A DNA stretch of 64,000 nt from Thermovibrio ammonificans HB-1 (GTDB lineage Bacteria; Aquificota; Aquificia; Desulfurobacteriales; Desulfurobacteriaceae): contig NC_014926.1 in NCBI RefSeq assembly GCF_000185805.1, positions 328,418 to 392,417 of the forward strand, read 5' to 3'. Below, in pieces: positions 9,729-20,040 of this stretch (within the stretch, counting starts at the first letter, position 1; each line of letters starts with the position of its first letter). The notes below the pieces were generated by a model. That model worked only from the letters and a program-made list of their open reading frames with translations, did no database searches and was not told where the DNA came from. Position numbers and translations under genes: made by a program.

Positions 9729-12282
9729 GCAGTACTTGGAGCTTAAGGAGCAGTATAAAGACGCCATTTTGATGTTCCGGATGGGCGACTTTTACGAGAT
9801 GTTCTTTGAAGACGCCGAAGTTGCCGCCCGGGAGCTCGAGATTGCCCTTACAAAGCGCTCCTTCGGCAAGGGGGGCGAGAAGGCCCCGATGTGCGGCGTT
9901 CCCTACCACGCCGTTGAGGGCTACATAGCCAAGCTGGTTAAGAAGGGCTACAAGGTGGCCGTTTGCGAGCAGCTGGAGGAGCCTAAGCCTGGTAAGAAGG
10001 TGGTTAAGCGCGGCGTTGTAAGGGTGATTACTCCCGGAACCTATTTTGAGGACGAAAGTGAAGACCGCTTTCTCATGGCGGTTTTCCCCGCCTCCAGGGG
10101 GCGCTTTGCCGTTGCCTGGGCAGAGCTTTCAAGCGGAGACTTCCTGTTTACAACCGTAGATGCCCAAGGGCTTCGCTCCCTTTTGAATAAGTTTAGGCCC
10201 AAGGAGGTTATCCTGCCTCCCGGGGTGAAGCTCCCCCTCGTTAAGGAAGAGCTTCCCGCCGCGCTTGTTCAGGAGAGGGACTACTTTAAGCCCGAGCTTA
10301 AACTGCCCGATGCCGCAGATAACGGCGAACTTTCGGCCGTTAACGCCATTTACCGCTTTGTTGAAGAGACCCAGAAGGAGTTTGTTCCCAAGCTGAAATC
10401 CCCCAGGCGTTACACGGGGGAGCGCTACGTTTACATAGACCCTTATACCCAGAGGAACCTGGAGCTTACAGAGCCCCTTGTTGAGAACCTCTCCAGGGAT
10501 ACCCTCTTTTCTACCCTTAACAGAACGAAAACGGGAATGGGGCGCAGGCTCTTAAAGTTCTGGATACTCCACCCTTTAAGGAGCGTAAGCGAAATCAACA
10601 GGCGGCTTGATGCCGTTGGAGAGCTGAAGGAGAGCTTCCTCCTCGCCGACGAGCTCTCGGAGCTCCTTTCGGGGGTTTACGATGTAGAGCGCCTTGTTAC
10701 CAAGGCAACGGCCGGAATCATAAACCCCAAAGAGATGGCCTCGCTCAGGGCCTCCTTGAAGGCTCTGCCTAAAATTAAGAAGCTCCTTGAGAGCTTCTCC
10801 TCCGAGCTTCTATCTCAGCTTGCCTCAACTTTCGACGACCTCTACGATATCTACTGCGAGCTTGAAAGGGTTCTCGTTGACTCTCCGCCCCTCTCTCCCA
10901 AGGAGGGGGGCCTCATAAGGAAGGGTGTTCACCCGGAACTCGATGAACTCCGCCGCATAAAGGAGAACGCCGAGCAGATAATCAGGGAGATTGAGGAGAG
11001 GGAGCGGAAAAGAACCGGTATTCAGAGCCTTAAGGTAGGCTTCAACAACGTTTTCGGCTACTACATCGAGGTCTCAAAGCCCAATTTGCACCTGGTTCCC
11101 TCCGACTACATAAGGAGGCAGACCCTCGTTAACGCCGAGCGTTTCATCACTCCCGAGCTCAAGGAGTTCGAAGAGAAAGTCCTCTCGGCTCAGGAGCGCA
11201 TAGAGAAGATAGAGTACGAACTCTTTAAAGAGCTTCGCCGCTTTATTTCAGACAGGGCCTCCCGTATAGTTGAAACGGCCGAGAAGCTCGCCACGATAGA
11301 CGTTCTCCTCTCCTTTGCGAAGGTGGCAAGGGACTTTAACTACACCCGGCCGGAGGTGGGCGACTTCTACGAAGTAGAGATAGTTCAGGGGCGCCATCCC
11401 GTTCTTGAAAGGAGCCTCCAGGAGGAGTTCATACCCAACGACACCACCCTTAACAGGGAGCAGTTTTTCCTCCTTATTACCGGTCCGAACATGGGAGGAA
11501 AGTCGGTCTTCCTCCGGCAGACCGCCCTCATAGTTGCCATGGCCCAAATGGGCTCCTTTGTTCCGGCCGAGAGTGCCCGAATAGGCGTTGTAGACAGGAT
11601 ATTTACCCGGGTTGGCGCTTCCGATAGCCTCAGCCGAGGCCTCTCTACCTTTATGATGGAGATGGTTGAAACCGCCAACATCTTAAAGAACGCCACCGAG
11701 AAGAGCCTCATAATCCTCGACGAAATCGGTAGGGGCACAAGCACCTACGACGGTATGAGCATAGCCCGGGCCGTAGTTGAGTACATATGCAACAGAATAG
11801 GTGCCAAAACCCTCTTTGCCACCCACTACCACGAGCTTACCGAGCTTGAGGGGCAGGTGAGGGGAGTGAAGAACTACCACGTCTGCGTTAAAGAGGTAGA
11901 CGGCAAGGTCGTTTTCACCCACCGGGTAAAGCCCGGGCCTTCGGAGAAATCCTACGGCATCCACGTTGCCGAGCTTGCAGGCCTTCCCGAAGAGGTGGTA
12001 GAGAGGGCAAGGGAGATACTAAAAAGCCTTGAGTCGGGCGGCCGTAAAGGCAGTAAGAGCCTTACCTACTCCGCTGGAAGCTCCGAGCTTCCCCTCCTTC
12101 AGGTTGCCCAGAAAAGGGTTGAGTACGGCTCCGGCCCCAACCTTGAGCCGGAAGTTGAAAAAATACTCAGGGAAATTGCTCAGGTGGAGATATCTACAAC
12201 CACCCCCCTTGAAGCTCTGATGCTCCTTGCTAAGCTCAAGGAGGCGGTTAAATCCTTGAAAACCTTCAAGGAGATGGCCTGA
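9700..12282 (+). CDS. mutS: DNA mismatch repair protein MutS
   Basis: This is a MutS1-type mismatch-recognition ATPase of 860 aa. The N-terminal mismatch-binding motif GDFYEMFFEDA contains the Phe-x-Glu that stacks on mispairs. The connector, core and clamp follow, then the ATPase with Walker A TGPNMGGKSVFLRQ, the SLSRGLSTFMMEM signature, Walker B LIILDEIGRGTSTYDG and FATHYHELTEL. A C-terminal helix-turn-helix region (EVEKILREIAQVEISTTTPLEALMLL split around 830) completes the protein. Start TTG 9700 lies after GGAGGAGA and inside the 3' end of yacG. No mutL is visible in the window. Confidence 0.97.
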   Translation: MKKKVTPALRQYLELKEQYKDAILMFRMGDFYEMFFEDAEVAARELEIALTKRSFGKGGEKAPMCGVPYHAVEGYIAKLVKKGYKVAVCEQLEEPKPGKKVVKRGVVRVITPGTYFEDESEDRFLMAVFPASRGRFAVAWAELSSGDFLFTTVDAQGLRSLLNKFRPKEVILPPGVKLPLVKEELPAALVQERDYFKPELKLPDAADNGELSAVNAIYRFVEETQKEFVPKLKSPRRYTGERYVYIDPYTQRNLELTEPLVENLSRDTLFSTLNRTKTGMGRRLLKFWILHPLRSVSEINRRLDAVGELKESFLLADELSELLSGVYDVERLVTKATAGIINPKEMASLRASLKALPKIKKLLESFSSELLSQLASTFDDLYDIYCELERVLVDSPPLSPKEGGLIRKGVHPELDELRRIKENAEQIIREIEERERKRTGIQSLKVGFNNVFGYYIEVSKPNLHLVPSDYIRRQTLVNAERFITPELKEFEEKVLSAQERIEKIEYELFKELRRFISDRASRIVETAEKLATIDVLLSFAKVARDFNYTRPEVGDFYEVEIVQGRHPVLERSLQEEFIPNDTTLNREQFFLLITGPNMGGKSVFLRQTALIVAMAQMGSFVPAESARIGVVDRIFTRVGASDSLSRGLSTFMMEMVETANILKNATEKSLIILDEIGRGTSTYDGMSIARAVVEYICNRIGAKTLFATHYHELTELEGQVRGVKNYHVCVKEVDGKVVFTHRVKPGPSEKSYGIHVAELAGLPEEVVERAREILKSLESGGRKGSKSLTYSAGSSELPLLQVAQKRVEYGSGPNLEPEVEKILREIAQVEISTTTPLEALMLLAKLKEAVKSLKTFKEMA

Positions 12283-12769
12283 GCCTCTCGGGTGCTGTAA
12301 AGAAGGCAACGGCCGCAACAACCCAGCCTGCCCAGGCCACAACCACGCCTATACCCAAAACGAGCAAAACGGCGCCTGCTAAAAATAGCTTCCCGGCCCA
12401 GCCGAAAAGCTCCTGACCCGTAAGGCGCTGTAGGTTGTCGAAAACCCTCTTTAAGAAAAGGGCCTGGACAACTCCGGTCACGTAACCCAATAGCAGCCCC
12501 GCACCGGTTATAACGTAACTCGGTGCCCCGGTTCCCTTAATTGCCGGTAGGGTTCCCGTAAAAACCAAAAGGGCGGCAGCCGCACCGCCTACAATCCCCA
12601 CGGCAACCCACAGCAGAAAATCCCTAAAGAGCTGCGGCTCCCCGAGGCTCTTTAAGGCCAAGCCGAGAAGGATAACCCCTGTCAGTGTGAGCAGGGGGCC
12701 TATGTAGGGAACTACGCTTAAACAGATGAAAACCGCCCCCAATCCCCCGAGAACCTTGTAGTCCCTCAT
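12266..12769 (-). CDS. DUF996-type integral membrane protein
   Basis: This 167-aa protein has four to five membrane helices and a short basic C-terminus. The start [20 protein letters not shown] and the [14 protein letters not shown] stretch match the DUF996 family as I know it. No function is established. Its stop overlaps the 3' end of mutS convergently by 17 bp. Its ATG at 12769 overlaps the cimA stop by four bases, so it is probably co-transcribed with cimA and lysC. The family assignment is by pattern, and a role in amino-acid export would be speculation. Confidence 0.7.
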   Translation of the reverse strand: MRDYKVLGGLGAVFICLSVVPYIGPLLTLTGVILLGLALKSLGEPQLFRDFLLWVAVGIVGGAAAALLVFTGTLPAIKGTGAPSYVITGAGLLLGYVTGVVQALFLKRVFDNLQRLTGQELFGWAGKLFLAGAVLLVLGIGVVVAWAGWVVAAVAFFTAPERLRPSP

Positions 12770-14370
12770 CTTCTCTTCTTCTCCTCTTCCTTCATCAGCT
12801 TGTACTTAAAGGCGTCTGCCAGGGCCAGCCACGACGCCTCAATTATATTGGGAGAAACGCCCACCGTTCCCCACTTGCTCTCGCCGTCTGTAGACTCTAT
12901 CAGAACCCTCGGCAGCGCCTTCGTTCCGGCCGCCTCGTTCAGGATTCTCACCTTGTAGTCGGTGAGCTTCACGCTCTTGAGCTCGGGGTAGAACTTCTCA
13001 AGGGCCTTCCTCAGGGCCTTGTCCAGGGCCTCAACCGGCCCTCTGCCTTCTGCTGCGGTGTGCTCTACTCTCTCTTCTAATCCCTTCTCCCTTGCAACCT
13101 CCTCCGGTATCTCAACCTTGATTGTGGCCTCTGCGTAGGCCTCGTCGTTGTCGGAGCGTTTCTCGGTTAAAACCCTAAAGCCTTTGAGCTCAAAGTATTT
13201 CTTCGCCTTGCCCACGCTCTCCTTAAAGAGGAGCTCTAAAGTCCCCTCCGCCCCCTCAAAATGGTAGCCTTGGGCTTCAAGCTCCTTAACCCTTTCGAGG
13301 ACCTTTTTAACTTCCGGAGAGCCCTTCTCGAGCTCTACGCCAAACTCCCTGGCCTTGTTAACGATGTTGCTCCTTCCCGAGAGCTCCGAGACCGTAATCT
13401 TCCTCCTGTTCCCTACCAGCTCTGGCTCCATATGCTCGTAGAGCTTGGGGTTTTTCTCAACCGCCGAAACGTGAACTCCGGCCTTGTGGGCAAAGGCGTT
13501 CTCCCCTACAAACGGCAGGTTTGCAGGGTGGGGTCTGTTTGATAGCTCCGAAACCAGCCGCGACACCTTGTAGAGCTTCTTCAAGTTCTCCTTTGGAATC
13601 GACTCAACCCCCATCTTCAGGACCAGGTTGGGGATTATCGAGCACAGGTTGGCGTTTCCGGTTCGCTCCCCTAAGCCGTTTATCGTTCCCTGAACTTGAA
13701 CTGCCCCCTTCCTTACGGCTATGAGCGAGTTCACAACGGCCATATCGGCGTCGTTGTGGGCGTGAATTCCCAGGGGAGCCTTAACCTCCTTTAGCACCGC
13801 GTCGAATATCTCCTCGGTTTCAAACCATAAAGTTCCGCCGTTTGTGTCGCACAGGACGAGGCAGTCGGCTCCCGCTTCCTCTGCAACTTTTAAGGTCTTA
13901 ACGGCGTACTCGGGGTTCGACTTGTAGCCGTCGAAGAAGTGTTCTGCGTCGAAGAAAACCTCCTCAAAGTAGCGCTTCAGGTAGGAGATTGTGTCGTATA
14001 TGAGCTGGAGGTTCTCCTCAAGGCTGATGCCCAAAGCCTGGGTGGCGTGAAGGTCCCAGGACTTGCCGAACACGGTAACAGCCGGAACCTCCGTTTTTAC
14101 AAGCTGCTGGATGTTGGGGTCCTCTTCAACTTTTAAACCTTTCCGCCTGGTTGAGCTAAACGCAACAACCTTTGAGTTCCCGAGCCTTAACCCCTTAACG
14201 GCCTCAAAGTATGCAAGGTCTTTGGGGTTTGAGCCGGGCCAGCCGCCCTCTATGTAGTGAACCCCGAGCTCGTCGAGGGCTTGGGTGATTCTGAGCTTAT
14301 CCTCAAGGGAGAAAGAGACCCCTTTAGTCTGTGCTCCGTCTCTCAGGGTGGTGTCGTAGATGTAAACCAT
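12766..14370 (-). CDS. cimA: (R)-citramalate synthase
   Basis: This acyltransferase condenses pyruvate and acetyl-CoA to citramalate, the first step of the threonine-independent isoleucine route. At 534 aa it has the CimA length and layout. The HMGL-type TIM barrel starts [13 protein letters not shown] and contains [17 protein letters not shown] and [18 protein letters not shown]-terminal LeuA-type allosteric domain ([20 protein letters not shown]) would bind isoleucine. The DGAQTKG signature separates it from isopropylmalate synthases (DGEQ). Start ATG 14370 follows AGAGGGG. It is downstream of lysC by 10 bp and shares its operon, linking aspartate- and pyruvate-derived amino-acid synthesis. 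Confidence 0.93.
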   Translation of the reverse strand: MVYIYDTTLRDGAQTKGVSFSLEDKLRITQALDELGVHYIEGGWPGSNPKDLAYFEAVKGLRLGNSKVVAFSSTRRKGLKVEEDPNIQQLVKTEVPAVTVFGKSWDLHATQALGISLEENLQLIYDTISYLKRYFEEVFFDAEHFFDGYKSNPEYAVKTLKVAEEAGADCLVLCDTNGGTLWFETEEIFDAVLKEVKAPLGIHAHNDADMAVVNSLIAVRKGAVQVQGTINGLGERTGNANLCSIIPNLVLKMGVESIPKENLKKLYKVSRLVSELSNRPHPANLPFVGENAFAHKAGVHVSAVEKNPKLYEHMEPELVGNRRKITVSELSGRSNIVNKAREFGVELEKGSPEVKKVLERVKELEAQGYHFEGAEGTLELLFKESVGKAKKYFELKGFRVLTEKRSDNDEAYAEATIKVEIPEEVAREKGLEERVEHTAAEGRGPVEALDKALRKALEKFYPELKSVKLTDYKVRILNEAAGTKALPRVLIESTDGESKWGTVGVSPNIIEASWLALADAFKYKLMKEEEKKRR

Positions 14371-14380
14371 CTGCACCCCT

Positions 14381-15601
14381 CTAATGTTCCTTATCGAGGC
14401 CGAAGGCTTCGTGGAGAACCCTTACCGCGAGCTCTGTGAACTTCTCGTCGATTATGCAGGATATCTTTATCTCCGATGTGGAAATCATCAGTATGTTGAT
14501 TCCGTAGTTGGCAAGGGTTTCAAACACCTTGCCGGCAACTCCGGCGTGGCTCCTCATTCCGAGGCCTACAATGGAGACCTTGGCTATTTTGTCGTCCCTT
14601 ATAACTTCCCTTGCCCCTATCTCTTGGGCCACTTTCTGGGTTATCTTCTCGGCCTTCTGGGCGTCGTTTTTGTCTACGGTGAAGGAGATGTCGGTGTAGC
14701 CGTCTACCGAAACGTTCTGAACTATCATATCTACCGGTATGTTCGCCTCTGCCAGGGCGTCGAAGAGCTTAGCCGCAATGCCCGGCTTGTCGGGCACCCT
14801 TACAACCGTAATCCTCGCCTCGTTCTTGTTGTGGGCTATTCCCCTTACTACCACTCTCTCCATGGTCTCGTCTTCCTCCTTGATGAGGGTTCCCTCGTCT
14901 GGCTGGAAGGTGCTGCGCACCCTAAGCGGGACCTTGTACTTCATCGCAAACTCAACGGAGCGAATCTGTAAAACCTTCGCACCGAGTGAGGCGAGCTCCA
15001 ACATCTCCTCGTAGGAGAGTACCGGTATCTTCCTCGCCTCGGGAACTATTCTGGGGTCTGCGGTGTAAACGCCGTCTACGTCGGTGTAGATGTCGCACCG
15101 GTCGGCGTTGAGTGCCGCCGCAAGGGCCACCGCCGAAGTGTCGGAACCTCCCCTGCCCAGCGTTGTTATCTCGCCCTCTTCGGTTATGCCTTGGAAGCCT
15201 GTAATTACAACTATCTTGCCCTCTTTAAGGTGCTTTAGGATTCTCTCCGTGTCTATCGAGATTATCCTCGCCTTGGTGAAGGCGTCGTCGGTCTTTATGC
15301 CGGCCTGCCACCCCGACAGGGCCACTGCCGGGTGTCCCAGGTGGTTTAGGGTTATAGAGAGGAGCCCTGCCGATACCTGCTCCCCCGTAGAGACCACAAA
15401 GTCCATGTCCCGCTCGTTGGGCTCGGGGGTTATGGACTTTACGAGCTCTATGAGCCTGTCGGTCTCGCCGGCCATTGCCGATACTACCACTACAACCTGG
15501 TTGCCCTTCTCCTTCTCCTCAAGGACCCTTTGGGCCACCAGCCTTATTCTCTCTATGGAGCCCATGGAGGTTCCGCCAAACTTCTGGACGATTAGAGCCA
15601 T
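14381..15601 (-). CDS. lysC: Aspartate kinase
   Basis: This enzyme phosphorylates aspartate, the entry step to lysine, threonine, methionine and diaminopimelate. At 406 aa it is the monofunctional form. The kinase domain begins [15 protein letters not shown] and includes [20 protein letters not shown] and [15 protein letters not shown]. Two C-terminal ACT domains follow ([40 protein letters not shown]) and would give feedback control, usually by lysine or threonine. An internal GTG could give a separate small subunit, as in Bacillus, but I see no strong internal ribosome site. A sigma-70-like promoter lies at 15642-15670. Confidence 0.96.
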   Translation of the reverse strand: MALIVQKFGGTSMGSIERIRLVAQRVLEEKEKGNQVVVVVSAMAGETDRLIELVKSITPEPNERDMDFVVSTGEQVSAGLLSITLNHLGHPAVALSGWQAGIKTDDAFTKARIISIDTERILKHLKEGKIVVITGFQGITEEGEITTLGRGGSDTSAVALAAALNADRCDIYTDVDGVYTADPRIVPEARKIPVLSYEEMLELASLGAKVLQIRSVEFAMKYKVPLRVRSTFQPDEGTLIKEEDETMERVVVRGIAHNKNEARITVVRVPDKPGIAAKLFDALAEANIPVDMIVQNVSVDGYTDISFTVDKNDAQKAEKITQKVAQEIGAREVIRDDKIAKVSIVGLGMRSHAGVAGKVFETLANYGINILMISTSEIKISCIIDEKFTELAVRVLHEAFGLDKEH

Positions 15602-15641
15602 AGAACCGCCTCCGGCCAGTAGGTTGGAAGTTTAAACTTTG

Positions 15642-15670
15642 ATTATAGGTTCTACTTTCACGCAGAACAA
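15642..15670 (-). promoter_or_regulatory. Sigma-70-like promoter for lysC-cimA
   Basis: On the minus strand TTGTTC (15670-15665) is followed after 17 bases by a perfect TATAAT (15647-15642), about 40 bp before the lysC ATG. The box lies in the short divergent gap to moeA. Confidence 0.55.
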
Positions 15671-15692
15671 GGATATCTCTTCAGGAGGGAGC

Positions 15693-16916
15693 GTGAGGGT
15701 TTACGTTTCGTTTGAGGAGGCTGTTAGCCTGATTCTTGAAAGGGCCGTTAGGTTGGGCACCGAGAGGGTTTTCCTCACCGAGGCTTCCGGCAGGGTTTTG
15801 GCCTGCGACGTTATCGCTCCGTTTAACCAGCCCCGGCTTCCCCTTTCGGCTATGGACGGCTATGCCGTTTCCGTAGCTTCCCTCAGCGAGCTTCCCGCCC
15901 GGCTGAGGCTCGTAGGAGAGGTTCCTGCGGGCTCTGCCTGGAGTGGCAGGTTGGGCCGCGGCGAGGCGGTAACGGTTTACACCGGCTCCCCCGTTCCCAA
16001 GGGGGCCGACGCCGTTGTTCCCTTCGAGCAGGCGAAGGTAGAGGGTGGGTTTGTCGTTGTAGAGAGGCCCTTCCCTTCGGGCTGCAACGTTAGGGAGGTT
16101 GGAGAGGATTTTAAAGAAGGAGAGCTCCTGTTGGAGAGGGGCACCCTTTTGGGCCCGGCCGAAGTAGGAATAGCCGCCGAGGCCGGTTATTCCCAGCTTG
16201 AAGTTTACAGAAGGCCCCGGGTGGCGGTTTTTGCCACCGGTAACGAGGTTGTTGAGCCCTTCTCTCCCCTTCCCTCCCCTCAGGCGGTTTACAACGCAAA
16301 CGCCTATCAGCTTCTTGCCTACATTGAGGAGGCAGGGGGCGAGCCCCACTACCTCGGAATTCTGAGGGATTCAAGGGAAGAGGTGCTCGGCAGGCTGAAG
16401 GAGGCCCTGGCGGAGTTCGACGTTGTTGTTACAACCGGCGGAGTCTCCATGGGGAACTACGACTTCGTGAAGGAGGTGGTGCCCGAGCTCGGGCTTAGTG
16501 TGGTCTTTTACAAAGTACAGGTAAAGCCCGGGAAACCGGTTCTCTTTGCCGCAGGAGGCGGCAGATTCCTCTTTGGGCTTCCGGGCTTTCCGGTCTCAAC
16601 GGCTGTAAGCTTTAACCTCTTCCTCTTCCCCTTTTTAAGGGCCCTTCAGGGGGCGAAGGAGCTCTTCAGGAGGAAGGTGGTTGCAGAGCTCTCGGCGCCT
16701 TACTCCCGGAAGAGGGCCGAGAGGACGGAGTTTGCCCGCTGCCTTTACAGCTTCAGCAGGGAGAGGGGCCGCTACGTTGCCGTGCCCTTGAAGAACCAGA
16801 GCTCCGGGGCCCTCTCTACTTTGGCCGGCAACGTTGCCCTGATGGTTGTTCCCAAGGGGGTAAGGAAGCTCCCGGAGGGGAGCTCGGTGGAGCTTATCCT
16901 GTTCAAGGAGTTATAG
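15693..16916 (+). CDS. moeA: Molybdopterin molybdenumtransferase MoeA
   Basis: MoeA inserts molybdate (or tungstate in this lineage) into adenylylated molybdopterin. GTG 15693 is preferred because GGAGGGA lies just upstream; a longer frame starts 18 codons earlier without such a site. The 407-aa product shows LPLSAMDGYAV, VYTGSPVPKGADAVVPFE, the MoCF-fold signatures VAVFATGNEV and VVTTGGVSMGNYDFV, and KPGKPVLFA followed by FGLPGFPVS. A beta-barrel C-terminal domain closes the protein. Its 3' end overlaps the convergent AOR gene by six bases. Likely clients nearby are NapA and the AOR homologue. Confidence 0.95.
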   Translation: MRVYVSFEEAVSLILERAVRLGTERVFLTEASGRVLACDVIAPFNQPRLPLSAMDGYAVSVASLSELPARLRLVGEVPAGSAWSGRLGRGEAVTVYTGSPVPKGADAVVPFEQAKVEGGFVVVERPFPSGCNVREVGEDFKEGELLLERGTLLGPAEVGIAAEAGYSQLEVYRRPRVAVFATGNEVVEPFSPLPSPQAVYNANAYQLLAYIEEAGGEPHYLGILRDSREEVLGRLKEALAEFDVVVTTGGVSMGNYDFVKEVVPELGLSVVFYKVQVKPGKPVLFAAGGGRFLFGLPGFPVSTAVSFNLFLFPFLRALQGAKELFRRKVVAELSAPYSRKRAERTEFARCLYSFSRERGRYVAVPLKNQSSGALSTLAGNVALMVVPKGVRKLPEGSSVELILFKEL

Positions 16917-18920
16917 CCTCCACCTGTCGTAACCTATGAGCTCTCCGTAGGCGGTTAGGGTGCTGCTTAAGTACTCCCTGACCGCCTTCACTTTACTCTC
17001 TTTGAACCGCTCTTCCCACCTCTTGTTGCCGAACTCGCTGCTTGCCGCGGCTATGAGGTCTACAACCCGCTCCGAGGGCGGGAACACCGGGTAGCAGTCC
17101 GCCTTGAGGGCGTAGTCGCAAAGCCTTGATAGAACGTTTTTGGCGTGTTCTGCAAGGTCTATCCTCTCGCCGTAAACAACCTCAAACAGCCTTTCGAGAA
17201 CGGGCTTTGAGAGGCTTCGCTCAAGCTCACACTCACCCTCCAGCTCGCAGCTGCTCGGCCCTGCCGTAAGCCAACGCCTGTGGAACCTGCACCAGCCCAC
17301 GTTGTCGTACCAGAACTCAGATATTGAGCTCTCCGCAATTTTCTCGGCCAGGGCCTCGGGCTCCGGGAATACCCCGAACTTGTAGTAGGTCCAGTACTTT
17401 CCCTGAACCGGCAGCGGAACGAAGTTCCCCACGGCCCAGTACATTGTGGGGTTTACCTCACCTTCCGTTCCGAGTGCAACTAAAACGGCGTAGTCCAGGG
17501 AGCTCTTCCCCTTGGGCAGCCTCTCGCCGTAGCGGCTATCTATGAAGGCTGCCGCCTTCCGTTTGCCCTTTCCCAGGAGTTTGTGGAGCTCCGCTTCGGG
17601 GTATGCCACTTTGTGGGCAAGCTCTACCAGAAGCTCTGCGTTCTTCTTCGATACCTCCTTGGGGCTTTTTTGAATCTCGTTCAGGTCGAGAACGGGCTTA
17701 CCGCTTATACCCGCCTCTTCCGGCTTTAAAATCCCCCTTGCCACGAGCTCAAATATCCAGGCGGCCGCGCCGCCGAACTCTATGGCGTCGAACCCTAAGG
17801 CGTCTACCGTTCTGACTGCGCTGTCTGCCGCCTTCAGGTAAACGTTCCCTGCAAGGGGGCCGTTGGCGTTGTAAGGTTCGTAGTCGGTTTTCAGTCCGTT
17901 CCTGACCTTTTTGCAGGCGGCGGGGCACGGCTCGCCGCAGGTTGTCCAGCTCTTTGTCTCTATCGCCTCCTTGTTGAAGATTTCAAGGTACTCCTTCTCT
18001 ATCACCTTGAAGAGCTTCACCCTCTCTTCCCGGGGTATGTAGGGCATCTGCCAGTTTAAAACCGGGGTCTTTTCCCTTTCGGCGTAGTAGTCTTCTCCGA
18101 AGGTTCCCCCGGTTTTGTGTTTCGGGTTGTAGCGGTACTTGGTCGTTTTCTCGGTTATCACCTGGAAGAGGGGCTTGGAGTAAACGGCCCCGAAGACTTT
18201 TTTCGTCTGGTCGGGGTTGGAGATAACCCTCTTCTCTTCCCTGTAGATTCCTCCGAAAATTACGGCCGCTATGTTGTGGGCTCTCAGGAGAACGCTGCCT
18301 CCTCCGCCCCTTGCGGCCCAGTCTTCGCTCCCCTCTACGGGAGTGCCGTTTCTGAGGGTCTGCGAAAAGATTGCCCCGTAGTCGGTTGTGAGGGATGCGG
18401 GCCCCACGCAGGCAACCCTGAATTCGCCCGCTATCCTGTTTTTGAACTTCTCCACTAAGTAGTCGGTGAAGCTGTAAACGCCGAAGCGCTCGGTCGTTCC
18501 CTTCCAGAGGGTTTGAAGCTCCTCTTCTAAAGGTTCTACGTAAACCTTTACGCTCCTTTCGAGCCCCTCTATAACCAGAACCGACGGCTTTTGGGCCTTT
18601 CCTATGAGTGTCACAAAGTCAACGCCGGTCCTCTGGAAGGTGTAGGCTGCCCCTCCCATGGTTGAGGGGTAGAGGGTTTTGTAGAGGGGAGACCTGAAGA
18701 AGAAGACGAGCCGGTGAGAGCCGGGAAGTATCGAGCCGGCAAAGGGGCCCTTGCCGAAAACAACTGCGTTATAAGGGGAGTAGGGGGCGTGCTTGTAGGT
18801 TTTCAGCTCCTCGTGGACTTTTAAGCCGTAGTCGAGAACGCCGAAAACGCCTTTCCCCTTTTCCCTTCTAAGGGTTGCCTTCCCCTCGAGGAGGTCTACG
18901 GTTAGGGTGGTAAACTCCAT
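16911..18920 (-). CDS. Aldehyde:ferredoxin oxidoreductase family protein (tungsten-type)
   Basis: This member of the AOR family oxidises aldehydes to acids, or the reverse, using a bis-pterin tungsten cofactor and one [4Fe-4S] cluster with ferredoxin. ATG 18920 (MEFTTL) is chosen because GAGAGG precedes it; ATG 18950 has no ribosome site. N-terminal pterin-binding motifs include FGKGPFAGSILPG and MGGAAYTFQRTG. The cluster cysteines appear as CGEPCPAAC, spaced CX3CX3C rather than the CX2CX3C of Pyrococcus AOR, with a distal Cys at VGWCRFHRRW. The GFDAIEFGGAAAW helix is typical. Length is about 669 aa. Substrate cannot be deduced; the spacing suggests a divergent subgroup. Confidence 0.85.
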   Translation of the reverse strand: MEFTTLTVDLLEGKATLRREKGKGVFGVLDYGLKVHEELKTYKHAPYSPYNAVVFGKGPFAGSILPGSHRLVFFFRSPLYKTLYPSTMGGAAYTFQRTGVDFVTLIGKAQKPSVLVIEGLERSVKVYVEPLEEELQTLWKGTTERFGVYSFTDYLVEKFKNRIAGEFRVACVGPASLTTDYGAIFSQTLRNGTPVEGSEDWAARGGGGSVLLRAHNIAAVIFGGIYREEKRVISNPDQTKKVFGAVYSKPLFQVITEKTTKYRYNPKHKTGGTFGEDYYAEREKTPVLNWQMPYIPREERVKLFKVIEKEYLEIFNKEAIETKSWTTCGEPCPAACKKVRNGLKTDYEPYNANGPLAGNVYLKAADSAVRTVDALGFDAIEFGGAAAWIFELVARGILKPEEAGISGKPVLDLNEIQKSPKEVSKKNAELLVELAHKVAYPEAELHKLLGKGKRKAAAFIDSRYGERLPKGKSSLDYAVLVALGTEGEVNPTMYWAVGNFVPLPVQGKYWTYYKFGVFPEPEALAEKIAESSISEFWYDNVGWCRFHRRWLTAGPSSCELEGECELERSLSKPVLERLFEVVYGERIDLAEHAKNVLSRLCDYALKADCYPVFPPSERVVDLIAAASSEFGNKRWEERFKESKVKAVREYLSSTLTAYGELIGYDRWRL

Positions 18921-18990
18921 CTCCTGCCCTCTCTTTGAACTTAAGACCATTATAAAACAGCGAAAGAGCTGCCGAGGGCAGGCGGAGTTG

Positions 18991-20040
18991 CTATATCCAC
19001 AGGCTGAAGAGCTTCAGTCCGGCCTCTTCCGGCAGGCCGAACATCAAGTTCATGTTTTGAACCGCTTGGGAGGACGCCCCTTTCCCCAGGTTATCTATTG
19101 CAGATACAACAACCGCAAGGCCGCTCTCTTTATCCTTTGTAACGTAGATGTCGCAGAAGTTGGTTCCGGCTACGTCGTGGGTTCTCGGCGGGGAGGTTCT
19201 GACCCTTACGAAGAACTCCCCCTTGTAGCGGTTTTCGTAAAGGTGCTGAAGCTCCTCTTTAGAGAGCTCCGTTTTAAAGTAGGCGGTTGTCAGAATCCCC
19301 CTGTTCATCGGAACAAGGTGGGGGGTAAACCTTACGCTCTTTAACCCCAGCTTCTCGGCAATCTCCGGTCCGTGTCTGTGGCCGTCTACCGAGTAGGCTC
19401 TGAAATCCTCGTTCACCTCGCAGAAGGTAAAAGTGACGCTCTCCTTCCTACCGGCTCCGCTCACCCCCGACTTACTGTCGACCACAACGGGGTGGTCTGT
19501 ATCCACGGCTCCTGCCTCTACCGCCGGGTATAGGGCCAAGATGGCGCTTGTCGGGTAACACCCCGGGTTTGCAACGAGCCTGCTTCTCTTTATCTGCTCC
19601 CTGAAGAGCTCCGGAAGGCCGTAAACCGCCTCTTTGAAAAGCTCCCTTGCGCCGTGCTCAACTCCGTAAACCGACTCGTAAGTTTCAAAGGAGTTGAACC
19701 GGAAGTCTGCACTGAAGTCAATCACCTTAACCTTACTGCTTGCCTCCATAAGGGCCTTTACGGCCGGGAAAGAGGCCCTGTGGGGCAAACAGCAGAAGAC
19801 AACGTCGCACAGCTCAACGGCCCTTTCCGGGTTGAACTCATCGAAGGAGAGCTCTTCAAAGGGGCTTCTAATCAGGTGGGGGAAAATCTCTTTAACCTGC
19901 TTTCCCCTGAACTGGCGGGAGGTTAAATAGGTAACGGTTGCGTTGGGGTGAATGGAGAGGAGGCGGAGAAGCTCCGCCCCTGTATATCCGGAAGCGCCGA
20001 CAATACCGACCTTAACGCTTGGACCACTGGTACCTTGCAC
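18991..20040 (-). CDS. argC: N-acetyl-gamma-glutamyl-phosphate reductase
   Basis: ArgC reduces N-acetylglutamyl phosphate to the semialdehyde in arginine synthesis. The dinucleotide fold begins [19 protein letters not shown], and the catalytic Cys is in [14 protein letters not shown]. The blocks [13 protein letters not shown] and [12 protein letters not shown] are standard for the long ArgC type. GTG 20040 is chosen, with GAGGGG five bases upstream, giving 349 aa and a 29-bp overlap with the end of rpsI. The longer open frame has no usable start. The gene therefore rides on the rplM-rpsI ribosomal transcript, an odd but clear coupling of arginine synthesis to ribosomal protein expression. Confidence 0.95.
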   Translation of the reverse strand: MQGTSGPSVKVGIVGASGYTGAELLRLLSIHPNATVTYLTSRQFRGKQVKEIFPHLIRSPFEELSFDEFNPERAVELCDVVFCCLPHRASFPAVKALMEASSKVKVIDFSADFRFNSFETYESVYGVEHGARELFKEAVYGLPELFREQIKRSRLVANPGCYPTSAILALYPAVEAGAVDTDHPVVVDSKSGVSGAGRKESVTFTFCEVNEDFRAYSVDGHRHGPEIAEKLGLKSVRFTPHLVPMNRGILTTAYFKTELSKEELQHLYENRYKGEFFVRVRTSPPRTHDVAGTNFCDIYVTKDKESGLAVVVSAIDNLGKGASSQAVQNMNLMFGLPEEAGLKLFSLWI

